A stretch of DNA of 64,000 nucleotides from DASUBV01 sp036510065 (GTDB lineage Bacteria; Actinomycetota; Actinomycetes; Streptosporangiales; Streptosporangiaceae), in the NCBI GenBank assembly GCA_036510065.1, contig DATCEO010000204.1, forward strand, positions 3,834 through 67,833, in the 5' to 3' direction. The translations under genes and the position numbers were made by a program. This document shows positions 16,114 to 24,579 of the stretch, piece after piece. Within the stretch, counting starts at the first letter, position 1. Each line of letters begins with the position of its first letter. The notes beneath the pieces are model-generated. The model did no database searches, was not told where the DNA came from, and saw nothing but the letters and a program-made list of their open reading frames with translations.

Positions 16114-18222
16114 ATGAACGTAGTCCGCGCGCTAGCGCGCATACCGAGCGGACGCCGCACCAAATGGCTGGTCCTGGTCTTCTGGCTGCTGGTCGTCGCG
16201 GCGCTCGGCCCACTGGCCGGCAAGCTGACCAACGCCGAGAAGAACGACGCCTCAGCCTGGCTGCCGGCCCAGGCCGAGTCCACCAAGGTGGTCAACCTGC
16301 AGGCCACCTTCCAGTCGCCTAACTTGTTCACCGGGGTCGTCGTCTACTCGCGCCCATCCGGGCTGACCGCCGCCGACCGGGCCAAGGCCGCCGCCGACGC
16401 CCGCGCTTTCGCCGCCGTCCACGGAGCGGTCCCGAGCCAGATCATCGGCCCGGTCGTGGCCCGCGACGGCAAGGCCATCGAGACCATCGTCCCGGTCAAC
16501 CTGGGCAAGAAGGGCTGGAACGGGGCCAGCGCGGCGGCGACCAGCCTGCGGAGCATCGCCCAGTCCGGATCCTCGGGCCTGACCGTGCACATCGCGGGCC
16601 CCCTGGGCAACGCGGCCGACTCGGCCAAGGCATTCAAGGGCATCAACAGCACGCTGCTGTACGCCACGCTGGTCGTGGTCATCGTGCTCCTGCTGGTCAC
16701 TTACCGCAGTCCTGTCCTCTGGCTCCTGCCGGTGCTGTCGGCGGGCAGCGCGCTGGCCGTCTGCCAGGCCCTGATTTACTTGCTGGCCGCGCACGGGCTG
16801 ACCGTCAACGCGCAGACCGCCGGCATCCTGGACGTGCTGGTCTTCGGCGCGGGCACCGACTACGCGCTGCTGATCACGGCCCGCTACCGGGAGGAACTGC
16901 GCCGCCACGAGGACCGGCACGAGGCGATGCGCGTCGCCCTCCGCCGGGCCGGGCCGGCCATCGTGGCCAGCGCCGGCACGGTGATCCTCAGCCTGCTCGT
17001 GCTGACGGTCGCGGAGCTCAACTCCACCAAGGGCATGGGACCGGTGCTGGCCGTCGGCGTGGCCGTCGCCCTGATCGCGATGCTGACCCTGCTGCCGGCT
17101 CTGCTGGTGATCTTCGGCCGCTGGATCTTCTGGCCGGTCCGGCCCGCTTACGGCTCGGCCGAGCCCACCAGCCGCGGAATCTGGGCCAGGGTGGGCCGGG
17201 GCATCGCCACGCGGCCGCGAGTCGTCTGGGTCGCCACGGCCGTCGTGCTCGGCGTCCTGGCGCTCGGCACCCTCAGCCTGAAGGCGAACGGGCTGACCAG
17301 CGCTCAGTCCTTCCGCGGGCATCCCGACTCGGTGACCGGGCAGCAGGTGGTCGACCAGAACTTCCCGGCGGGCGCGGGGCAGCCGGTCGTCGTGGCCGGC
17401 AGCCCGGCCGCGGCGACGCAGCTCAGCTCGGCGTTCCGGGCCGTGCCGGGCATCGCCACAGTCAGCCCGCCCGTGGTCCGCGGCAGCCACGCCTACCTGT
17501 ACGGGACGCTCACGGCGGCCCCGGACAGCCCGGCCGCCTTCACCACGGTCGACCGGGTACGCACCGCGGTGCACGCCGTCCCCGGCGGTAACGCCCTGGT
17601 CGGCGGCACGACCGCCGTCAACCTGGACATCAAGCGAGCCGCCACGCATGACCGGAATCTGATCATCCCGCTCATCCTGCTGGTGGTCTTCCTGATTCTC
17701 GCTCTGCTGCTGCGGGCGATCGTTGCCCCGGTCGTCCTCATCGCCACCGTCGTGCTGTCGTTCTTCGCGGCGCTGGGGGTCAGTGCGCTGGTGTTCACCC
17801 ACCTGTTCCACTTCGGCGGGGCCGACACCTCCTTCCCCCTGTTCGTCTTCGTGTTCCTGGTCGCGCTGGGCATCGACTACAACATCTTCCTGATGACCCG
17901 GGTCCGGGAGGAGGCGGCGAGGAACGGCGCCCGGCGCGGCGCGCTGACCGGGCTGGCGGCGACCGGCGGGGTGATCACCTCGGCCGGGGCGGTGCTGGCC
18001 GGCACGTTCGCTGTCCTGGGCACGCTGCCGGTCACCTTCCTGGCCGAGCTCGGCTTCGCCGTCGCCTTCGGCGTGCTGCTGGACACGATCATCGTCCGCT
18101 CGGTGCTGGTGACGGCCCTGAACCTGGACCTGGGCCGGTGGATGTGGTGGCCGAGCAGGCTGGCCCGCGAGCCGGCCCCGGAGCGGGAACTGCCGACCGA
18201 GCGCGCGGCCGCGGTGCGGTAG
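16114..18222 (+). CDS. MmpL/RND-family membrane transporter
   Basis: A 702-residue MmpL-type protein with two halves, each a single helix followed by an extracytoplasmic domain and five helices. The first helix is at about residues 17-37. The first RND block contains FGAGTDYALLITARYREEL and the second contains LVALGIDYNIFLMTRVREE; these carry the aspartate-tyrosine pairs used for proton coupling. MmpL proteins export lipids or hydrophobic compounds across the actinomycete envelope. GGGGGA precedes the ATG. The twin palindrome upstream suggests repressor control. The cargo is unknown. Confidence 0.9.
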   Translation: MNVVRALARIPSGRRTKWLVLVFWLLVVAALGPLAGKLTNAEKNDASAWLPAQAESTKVVNLQATFQSPNLFTGVVVYSRPSGLTAADRAKAAADARAFAAVHGAVPSQIIGPVVARDGKAIETIVPVNLGKKGWNGASAAATSLRSIAQSGSSGLTVHIAGPLGNAADSAKAFKGINSTLLYATLVVVIVLLLVTYRSPVLWLLPVLSAGSALAVCQALIYLLAAHGLTVNAQTAGILDVLVFGAGTDYALLITARYREELRRHEDRHEAMRVALRRAGPAIVASAGTVILSLLVLTVAELNSTKGMGPVLAVGVAVALIAMLTLLPALLVIFGRWIFWPVRPAYGSAEPTSRGIWARVGRGIATRPRVVWVATAVVLGVLALGTLSLKANGLTSAQSFRGHPDSVTGQQVVDQNFPAGAGQPVVVAGSPAAATQLSSAFRAVPGIATVSPPVVRGSHAYLYGTLTAAPDSPAAFTTVDRVRTAVHAVPGGNALVGGTTAVNLDIKRAATHDRNLIIPLILLVVFLILALLLRAIVAPVVLIATVVLSFFAALGVSALVFTHLFHFGGADTSFPLFVFVFLVALGIDYNIFLMTRVREEAARNGARRGALTGLAATGGVITSAGAVLAGTFAVLGTLPVTFLAELGFAVAFGVLLDTIIVRSVLVTALNLDLGRWMWWPSRLAREPAPERELPTERAAAVR

Positions 18223-18249
18223 CCGACGGGATCGCGCCAGCCTCGGAGC

Positions 18250-18291
18250 GTCACCCTTGCGGTGTCACCCTAGCGGTGTCACCCTAGCTAT
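18250..18291. repeat. Three tandem 14-bp repeats between the MmpL genes
   Basis: GTCACCCT(T/A)GCGGT occurs in three consecutive units (18250-18263, 18264-18277, 18278-18291, the last ending in CTAT). Each junction forms the near-palindrome GGTGTCACC. The array lies between the two MmpL genes, about 120 bases before the second, so it could be a multi-copy regulator site or a simple slippage product. Confidence 0.55.
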
Positions 18292-18408
18292 CACCACTCC
18301 CTCCGGGTGATGACGGGGAACCGGCCGGGACGCAGCGTGGTGGTCTGAGCGGCCAGGGCCCCGTGCCGTCAGATCGGCGCGGCGCTGGCCCGTGCCGGGG
18401 AGGCGGCC

Positions 18409-20643
18409 ATGAACCAAGCGCTAGAGCGGCTGGGGGCGTTCTGCGCCAGGCGGCACTGGATCGTCATTGTCGCCTGGCTGGTCATCCTGGGCGGCCTGCT
18501 CGCGGCCAATCAGGCCTGGGGCGGCGACTACGTCAACAACTACACGGTGTCCGGTACCGACTCCGCGAACGGGCAGAACCGGCTGAATAACGACTATCCG
18601 CAGCAGGGCGGGTACGCGGGCCAGATCGTGTTCCACGCCCGCAACGGCACCGTCACCCAGCAGCAGCAGGCCGTGAACCAGTCCGTCAGCAACGTGGCCG
18701 GGCTGCCGCACGTGGTCAAGGCCGTCAGCCCGTTCTCCTCCTCCAACTCCGGCGCGGTGTCGAAGGACGGCACGATCGCCTACGCGAACGTCTCGTGGAA
18801 GGTAAACCCGGACTCGCTGCAGACCTCGTACCTGAACCAGCTCAATAAGGCGGTGGCCCCGGCCAGGAAGGCCGGCCTGCAGGTCGAATACGGCGCCGGC
18901 GCCGGCGAGATCGGCCAGACCACCAGCGACCGGACCTCCGAAATCATCGGCCTGGCCCTGGCGCTGCTGCTCCTGCTGTTCATGTTCGGCTCGCTCATCA
19001 CGGCCTCGATCCCGCTGGTCTCGGCGGTGTTCAGCGTCGGCGCCGGCCTGTCGGCGCTCGGCCTGCTCGCCTCGGCGGTGACGTTCCCGACGACCGCGCC
19101 GACCATCGCCACGCTGCTCGGCCTCGGTGTCGCGGTGGACTACGGCCTGTTCCTGGTGTCACGGCACCGCGAGCAGCTGGACACCGGGATGGAGGTCATC
19201 GAGTCCGCCTCGCGAGCCGAGGGCACCTCTGGCGCGGCGGTCGTCGTGGCCGGCAGCACGGTGGTGATCTCCATCCTCGGGCTTTACGTGGTCGGCGTCA
19301 GCTTCGTCGGGGCCCTGGGCCTGGCCGCCGCGATCGCCGTGGCCGTCACGATGCTGGCCGCCCTGACCATGGTGCCCGCCCTGATGGGCCTGGTCCGGGG
19401 CAATGCCCGGTCGCTGCCGGACCGGCTGCGCGCCCGCAAGCAGGGGGTTTCCAGCCAGCAGCAGGCCAGGCAGACGGCCGCGGCCACGCAGGAGCAGCAC
19501 GAGCACAGCGCCTTCGCGCGGTGGGGCCGGATGGTCAGCAACCATGCGTGGCCCTGGGGCGTGGCCGCGGTGATCATCCTGGTGGTGCTGGCCATCCCGC
19601 TATTCTCGATATCGCTGGGCCAGCCCGACAACGGCACGAACCCGACCTCGCAGAGCAACCGCCAGGCCTATGACCTGATCAAGGACGGCTTCGGCGTCGG
19701 GGTCAACGGCCCGCTGGCGGTGGTGGTCAAGCTGCCCCAGCAGTCCAGCTCCGCCACCCAGTCGCTGCTGAGCACGATGCAGAAAGACGTCTCCGCGACC
19801 TCCGGCGTCGCGTCGGTCGGCCCGGCCAGTGTGAACCCGGCCGCTAACACCGCGGTCTTCAGCGTGGTTCCCACCACCCGGCCGCAGGCGACCGCCACCA
19901 CCAACCTGGTCATCCGGCTGCGCGACGACGTGCTGCCCAAGGAGCACGTAGCCAGCTACGTCACCGGCACCACGGCCGGCTCCGTGGACTTCACCAGGCA
20001 GATCACCAGCCGGATGGTGTGGCTCATCCTGGTGGTCGTGGCGATCGCCTTCGTGCTGCTGACCATGGCCTTCCGGTCGGTGGTGATCGCGACCAAGGCG
20101 GCCATCCTCAACCTGCTGTCCATCGGCGCCGCCTACGGCGTGATCGTCGCGATCTTCCAGTGGGGCTGGGGGGCGAGCCTGATCGGCGTGCCCAGCACGC
20201 TGCCCATTCCCGCGTACGTCCCGGCGCTGGTGTTCTGCATCGTGTTCGGCCTGTCCATGGACTACGAGGTCTTCCTGCTGTCGCGGGTGCACGAGGCCTG
20301 GATCACGACCCGGGATCCGCATCGTGCCGTCGCGATCGGCATCGGCAGCACGGCCCGAGTGATCACTACCGCGGCCGCGATCATGGTGGCCGTATTCGCC
20401 AGCTTCGTCCTGAGTACCGACCCGACGGTGAAGATGCTCGCCATCGGCATGGCGTTCGCGGTGCTGATCGATGCCTCGCTGGTCCGGATGGTCCTGGTCC
20501 CGGCCATCATGGCGGTGCTGGGCAGGCACGCCTGGTGGATGCCGCGCTGGATGGAGCCGATCGTCCCGCACCTGCGCCTAGAGGGCAGCGCCGCCGCGGC
20601 GGCAGCGGCGCCGGTCCCGGGGCGGGCCGGGACCCGGCACTAG
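18409..20643 (+). CDS. Second MmpL/RND-family membrane transporter
   Basis: A 744-residue MmpL protein from a different subgroup than its neighbour. The first helix is at about residues 17-35, followed by an extracytoplasmic domain starting GGDYVNNYTVSGTDS. The first RND block has LGLGVAVDYGLFLVSRHREQ and the second has FGLSMDYEVFLLSRVHEA. A glutamine-rich cytoplasmic linker (SSQQQARQTAAATQEQHEH) separates the halves, and an alanine-rich tail ends the protein. GGGGAGG precedes the ATG. Tandem MmpL paralogues of distinct types suggest two cargoes rather than a recent duplication. Confidence 0.9.
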   Translation: MNQALERLGAFCARRHWIVIVAWLVILGGLLAANQAWGGDYVNNYTVSGTDSANGQNRLNNDYPQQGGYAGQIVFHARNGTVTQQQQAVNQSVSNVAGLPHVVKAVSPFSSSNSGAVSKDGTIAYANVSWKVNPDSLQTSYLNQLNKAVAPARKAGLQVEYGAGAGEIGQTTSDRTSEIIGLALALLLLLFMFGSLITASIPLVSAVFSVGAGLSALGLLASAVTFPTTAPTIATLLGLGVAVDYGLFLVSRHREQLDTGMEVIESASRAEGTSGAAVVVAGSTVVISILGLYVVGVSFVGALGLAAAIAVAVTMLAALTMVPALMGLVRGNARSLPDRLRARKQGVSSQQQARQTAAATQEQHEHSAFARWGRMVSNHAWPWGVAAVIILVVLAIPLFSISLGQPDNGTNPTSQSNRQAYDLIKDGFGVGVNGPLAVVVKLPQQSSSATQSLLSTMQKDVSATSGVASVGPASVNPAANTAVFSVVPTTRPQATATTNLVIRLRDDVLPKEHVASYVTGTTAGSVDFTRQITSRMVWLILVVVAIAFVLLTMAFRSVVIATKAAILNLLSIGAAYGVIVAIFQWGWGASLIGVPSTLPIPAYVPALVFCIVFGLSMDYEVFLLSRVHEAWITTRDPHRAVAIGIGSTARVITTAAAIMVAVFASFVLSTDPTVKMLAIGMAFAVLIDASLVRMVLVPAIMAVLGRHAWWMPRWMEPIVPHLRLEGSAAAAAAAPVPGRAGTRH

Positions 20644-20779
20644 GCCCGGCGGCATCCGGGCGGCTAGCCGGGCTGGCGGCCGGCGGCCCGCGCGGCCAGC
20701 TAGTGTCGAGAACGGCCGCCGTCGTTCGACTCATCACTGACAGGTCGGCGGCACTCGCCGGCCGGAGAGGTGGGCAGCC

Positions 20780-21133
20780 ATGAGGTACCTGTTCCTGCTG
20801 TACGGCGAGCCGATTCCGGACGCCGGGACGGCAGAGGCCGAGAAGCTGTTCGAGGCGTGGAGCACGGCCAACCAGGCGATGGCGGAGGCAGGTGTGCTCA
20901 TTTCCTGCGGCCCGCTGCAGCCGCCGGAGTCCACGACCACGGTGCGGGTCCGGGGCGGCCAGACGCTGCTGACCGACGGCCCCGCGGCGGAGATCAAGGA
21001 ACAATTCGGTGGGTACACCCTGGTGGAATGCGCGAACCTGGATGAGGCGCTGAAGTGGGCCGCGGTGGTCCCCACGGCCAGCGACGGAGTAGTGGAGGTC
21101 CGGCCAGTCATCGAGACGGGGCCGCCGGACTGA
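20780..21133 (+). CDS. YCII/DGPF-domain protein
   Basis: A 117-residue YCII-related protein (MRYLFLLYGE start; TDGPAAEIKEQFGGYTLVEC around residues 74-93 holds the DGP signature). Genes for DGPF proteins are the conserved neighbours of ECF42-type sigma factors, and exactly such a sigma gene overlaps its 3' end. The domain is a ferredoxin-like alpha-beta dimer; its role in the pair is not established. GGAGAGG lies upstream of the ATG. Confidence 0.88.
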   Translation: MRYLFLLYGEPIPDAGTAEAEKLFEAWSTANQAMAEAGVLISCGPLQPPESTTTVRVRGGQTLLTDGPAAEIKEQFGGYTLVECANLDEALKWAAVVPTASDGVVEVRPVIETGPPD

Positions 21134-22443
21134 GCGACCGGCCGAGCGACCAGCTGGGCGACCAGCTGCGGGATCAGCTCCAGGACGAGCTGGACGGCGT
21201 CTTCCGGGAGCACTGGTGGGCGGCCGTGGCGGTGATCACGCGGCTGGCCGGCGGCGACCTGGAGATCGCCGAGGACGCGGTGCAGGACGCGTGCGCCGCG
21301 GCGCTGACCCAGTGGCCAAGTTCCGGCATCCCGGCCAGCCCGCGAGCGTGGCTGGTCAGCGTGGCGCGGCACAAGCTGCTGGACCGGATCCGCCGGGAGT
21401 CCCGGCGCCCGGCCAAGGAGTTGGCCGCGCTGGCCGGCGGCGGCGATCCCGCCGCCGCCGGCCAGCGCGCCGCGGCCCGGGCGGCGGACGACCCGCTGAC
21501 CGCGGCCGACGACCAGCTCGCCCTGATCTTCATGTGCTGTCATCCGGCCCTGGACCCGGTGGTGCGGGTGGCACTGACCTTGCGGTCGGTCTGCGGGCTG
21601 AGTACCGGGCAGATAGCCGCGGGCTTCCTGGTCCCGGAGGCCACGATGGCCCAGCGTCTCGTCCGGGCCAAGCGCAAGATCCGGCAGGCCGGCATCCCGA
21701 TGCTGGTGCCCTCGGGGCCCGAGCTGGGCGGGCGGCTGAGTTCCGTGCTTCGCGTTATCTACCTGGTCTTTACCGAGGGGCACATGGCCACCGGCGGCAG
21801 CGAGCTGGTCCGCGGCGACCTCTGCGACGAGGCGATCCGGCTGGCCAGGGCCATCGCGCAGCTGCTGCCCGGCGAGCCGGAGGTGACCGGCCTGCTGGCG
21901 CTGCTGCTGCTGACCGACGCCCGGCGGGCCGCGCGCACCGATGCCAGCGGCGGCCTGATCCTGCTGGCGGACCAGGACCGGAGCCGCTGGGACGCCGCGA
22001 TGATCAGCGAGGGCCGGCTGCTCGTGGAGGCGGCTCTGGTGCGGCGCCGGCCCGGTCCGTACCAGCTGCATGCGGCCATCGCCGCCTGCCACGGGGAGGC
22101 TGGCTCGGCCGCCGACACGGACTGGCGGCAGATCGTCGCGCTCTACGACGAGCTGCTGCGATTCGAGCCCACCGCGGTGGTCGCGGCCAACCGGGCCGCC
22201 GCCGTGGGCATGGCCGACGGCCCAGAGGCGGGGCTGGCGATCCTCGCGGAGCTCGGGTCGGGCACCCCCGTGGCCCGCTGGCCGCAGCTGCATGTAGCCA
22301 TGGCGGAGTTGCTGCGCCAGGCCGGAGACACCGACGCGGCCCTGACCGCTTACCGGGAGGCGCTGCGGCTCGGCCTGGCCGACGCCCAGCGGGCCTTCGT
22401 CGAGCGCCGCATCCGGGCGTTGTCGCCCGCGCCCCCGGACTGA
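21055..22443 (+). CDS. ECF42-like RNA polymerase sigma factor with long C-terminal extension
   Basis: The sigma core has region 2 (VFREHWWAAVAVITRLAGG, EDAVQDACAAAL) and region 4 (LTLRSVCGLSTGQIAAGFLV). An extension of about 220 residues rich in helices with TPR-like spacing follows, as in the ECF42 group. No anti-sigma gene is adjacent; in this group the extension itself is thought to control activity. The only canonical start is GTG 21055, which overlaps the DGPF gene by 79 bases and adds 25 unnatural residues. The likely start is CTG 21130, which overlaps the DGPF stop as CTGA. Confidence 0.85.
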   Translation: MGRGGPHGQRRSSGGPASHRDGAAGLSDRPSDQLGDQLRDQLQDELDGVFREHWWAAVAVITRLAGGDLEIAEDAVQDACAAALTQWPSSGIPASPRAWLVSVARHKLLDRIRRESRRPAKELAALAGGGDPAAAGQRAAARAADDPLTAADDQLALIFMCCHPALDPVVRVALTLRSVCGLSTGQIAAGFLVPEATMAQRLVRAKRKIRQAGIPMLVPSGPELGGRLSSVLRVIYLVFTEGHMATGGSELVRGDLCDEAIRLARAIAQLLPGEPEVTGLLALLLLTDARRAARTDASGGLILLADQDRSRWDAAMISEGRLLVEAALVRRRPGPYQLHAAIAACHGEAGSAADTDWRQIVALYDELLRFEPTAVVAANRAAAVGMADGPEAGLAILAELGSGTPVARWPQLHVAMAELLRQAGDTDAALTAYREALRLGLADAQRAFVERRIRALSPAPPD

Positions 22444-22538
22444 CGGGCGCGGCGGCCCGGACTGGCCGGTGCGGTGGCGTGGCCCATGAGGCCCGCGGGG
22501 CTTGCGGGGCCTGCGGGGCGGCTGGTTTCAAGCGCCAA

Positions 22539-22594
22539 CGTCATGGCCGGGCATCTGCTGCTGCTCTAGCAGCAGTAGCGGGCAGGCCATGACG
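22539..22594. repeat. Palindromic element with CTGCTG/CAGCAG core
   Basis: CGTCATGGCC (22539-22548) and GGCCATGACG (22585-22594) form a perfect 10-bp outer stem. Inside it TGCTGCTGCT pairs with AGCAGCA around a CTCT loop, and GGGCATC faces a related GGGCAG on the other arm. Closely related palindromes lie at 58.9-59.1 kb. It sits just before the glucanotransferase gene. Confidence 0.6.
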
Positions 22595-22642
22595 CTCGGC
22601 CACCGCTCGCGGGCCGGAGTCGGCAGGGTCGATCATGGAGGG

Positions 22643-24568
22643 ATGACCGACCCCGACCTGATCCGGCGAGCGCAGGCCGCCGGGATCGGCACGAGCTACG
22701 AGAACTGGCGGAACGAGCGGGTCGACGTGCCTGCGGAGACCCTGGAGGCGATCCTGGCCGCGCTCGAGGCGGCCCCGCCGCCCGGGACGGCTCCGGCCGG
22801 AGCCGCCCCGGCCAGCCAGGGCGACGGCCCAGCGCCTGCCCGTCCCGACCCTGCTTCCGACTCGCCCGCCGTTGACTCGCCTGCCGTCAAGGCCGGCGCC
22901 GCCGCTGACAACGCCGTGGCGACGAGGGCTCCCCAGCCCGAGCACCGGACCTGGGGATTCACCATCCAGCTGTACTCGGTGCGGTCACGGGCCTCGTGGG
23001 GTCACGGCGACCTGCACGACCTAGCGGACCTGGCGACCTGGAGCGGCCGCGACCTGGGGGCCGGGTTCGTCCTGGTGAACCCGCTGCACGCCGCCGAGCC
23101 GGTCCCGCCCATCAGCCCGTCGCCCTACCTGCCGATGACCAGGCACTACACCAGCCCGCTCTACCTGAGGGTCGAGGACATCCCGGAGTACGCGCAGCTA
23201 CCGGAAGCCGGGCGGCCCCAGATCGAGCGGCTGGCCGGCCCGCTGCGGGCCCGCAGCGCCTCGGCCAGCCTGATCGACCGAAACGCGGTGTGGACGGCTA
23301 AGCGAGCCGCACTGGAGCTGATCCGGACGGTGCCGCTGAGCCCGGCCCGGCAGGCCGCCTTCGACGCCTACCAGGACCAGGAGGGCGATGAGCTCAGGTA
23401 CTGGGCGGCCTGGTGCGCCCTTGCCGAGCGGCACGGCCCGGACTGGCGGGCCTGGCCGGCCGAGGTGCAAGATCGCGACGCCGGCCTGGCCGCCGCGAAG
23501 GAGAGCGCACTGGCGCAGGCGGCGGAGTTCCATGCCTGGCTGCAGTGGCTGGTCGATGACCAGCTAGCCATGGCCCAGCGCGCTGCGCTGGCGGCGGGCA
23601 TGCCCCACGGCGTCATCCACGACCTGGCGGTGGGGGTGCACCCCGGCGGTGCCGACGCCTGGGCGCACCAGGACCTGCTGGTGCGCGGCATCAGCGTCGG
23701 CGCGCCGCCGGACAGCTTCAACCAGCGGGGCCAGGACTGGGCGCAGCCACCGTGGCACCCGCAGCGCCTGGCGGCCACCGGATACCGCCCGCTGGCCCAG
23801 CTGTTCGCGGCCGCGTTCCGGCATGCCGGCGGCCTGCGCGTCGATCACGTCATGGGCCTGATGCGGCTGTGGTGGGTGCCCGAGGGCATGACCCCCGACC
23901 GCGGCGCCTACGTGCGATGCGACCATGCCGCCGCGGTAACGGCGCTGACCGGGCAGGCCAGGGCGGCCGGGGGAGTGGCGATCGGCGAGGACCTCGGCAC
24001 CGTCGAGGCGTGGATCCGCTCCTACCTGGCCGAGCACGGGGTGCTGGGCACCATGATGCTCTGGTTCGCCCGCGAGCCGGACGGCTCGCCGCTGCGGCCC
24101 GGCCACTGGCGCCGCGACTGCATGGCCACGGTCGGGACGCACGACGTGCCGCCGGTCGCCGGCTTCCTGACCGGCGACCACGTCACCGAGCGGGCTCGCC
24201 TCGGCCTGCTGACCGCACCCGAGCAGGAAGAGCGGGATCGCTCCGCGGCCACGGTCTCCGCCTGGGCCAGCGCGCTGGAGGCGCAGGGGCTGCTGGCGCC
24301 GGACCAGCGGCATGACCTGGCCGGCTTCACCGTGGCGCTCTATGGCTACCTGGCCAGGACCCCGGCCCTCATGATCGGCGTGTCACTCGCCGATGCCGTC
24401 GGCGACACCCGCAGCCAGAACATCCCGGGCACCAGCGATGAGTACCCGAACTGGCAGATCCCGCTCGGCGACCAGCGGGGCAGGCCGGTCCTGCTGGAGG
24501 AACTGCCCGCACTCCCGCTCCTGCTGGCGGTAGCGCGGGCGGCCTCGCCCAGCCCGCGGCCCGGCTAG
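22643..24568 (+). CDS. malQ: 4-alpha-glucanotransferase
   Basis: A GH77 amylomaltase of about 641 residues that moves maltooligosaccharide segments between glucans in maltose or glycogen metabolism. ATG 22643 gives the family's N-terminus (MTDPDLIRRAQAAGIGTSYE). A disordered alanine/proline-rich stretch (about residues 55-95) precedes the catalytic barrel. The nucleophile is D401 in GLRVDHVMG, the acid/base is E449 in AIGEDLGTVE and the third acid is D501 in VGTHDVPP. A GGAGG stretch runs right up to the ATG, unusually close for a ribosome-binding site. No malZ or glg gene is adjacent. Confidence 0.92.
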   Translation: MTDPDLIRRAQAAGIGTSYENWRNERVDVPAETLEAILAALEAAPPPGTAPAGAAPASQGDGPAPARPDPASDSPAVDSPAVKAGAAADNAVATRAPQPEHRTWGFTIQLYSVRSRASWGHGDLHDLADLATWSGRDLGAGFVLVNPLHAAEPVPPISPSPYLPMTRHYTSPLYLRVEDIPEYAQLPEAGRPQIERLAGPLRARSASASLIDRNAVWTAKRAALELIRTVPLSPARQAAFDAYQDQEGDELRYWAAWCALAERHGPDWRAWPAEVQDRDAGLAAAKESALAQAAEFHAWLQWLVDDQLAMAQRAALAAGMPHGVIHDLAVGVHPGGADAWAHQDLLVRGISVGAPPDSFNQRGQDWAQPPWHPQRLAATGYRPLAQLFAAAFRHAGGLRVDHVMGLMRLWWVPEGMTPDRGAYVRCDHAAAVTALTGQARAAGGVAIGEDLGTVEAWIRSYLAEHGVLGTMMLWFAREPDGSPLRPGHWRRDCMATVGTHDVPPVAGFLTGDHVTERARLGLLTAPEQEERDRSAATVSAWASALEAQGLLAPDQRHDLAGFTVALYGYLARTPALMIGVSLADAVGDTRSQNIPGTSDEYPNWQIPLGDQRGRPVLLEELPALPLLLAVARAASPSPRPG

Positions 24569-24579
24569 CCGGCGGCCGG

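Noticed and set aside
16252..17811. Long open frame on the minus strand inside the first MmpL gene
   Set aside because: It mirrors the GC-rich codons of the real gene, has no domain and is rich in Arg/Gln/Asp typical of antisense shadow frames.
18250..18291. Repeat array considered as a CRISPR
   Set aside because: Units of 14 bases are contiguous with no spacers and no cas genes are nearby.
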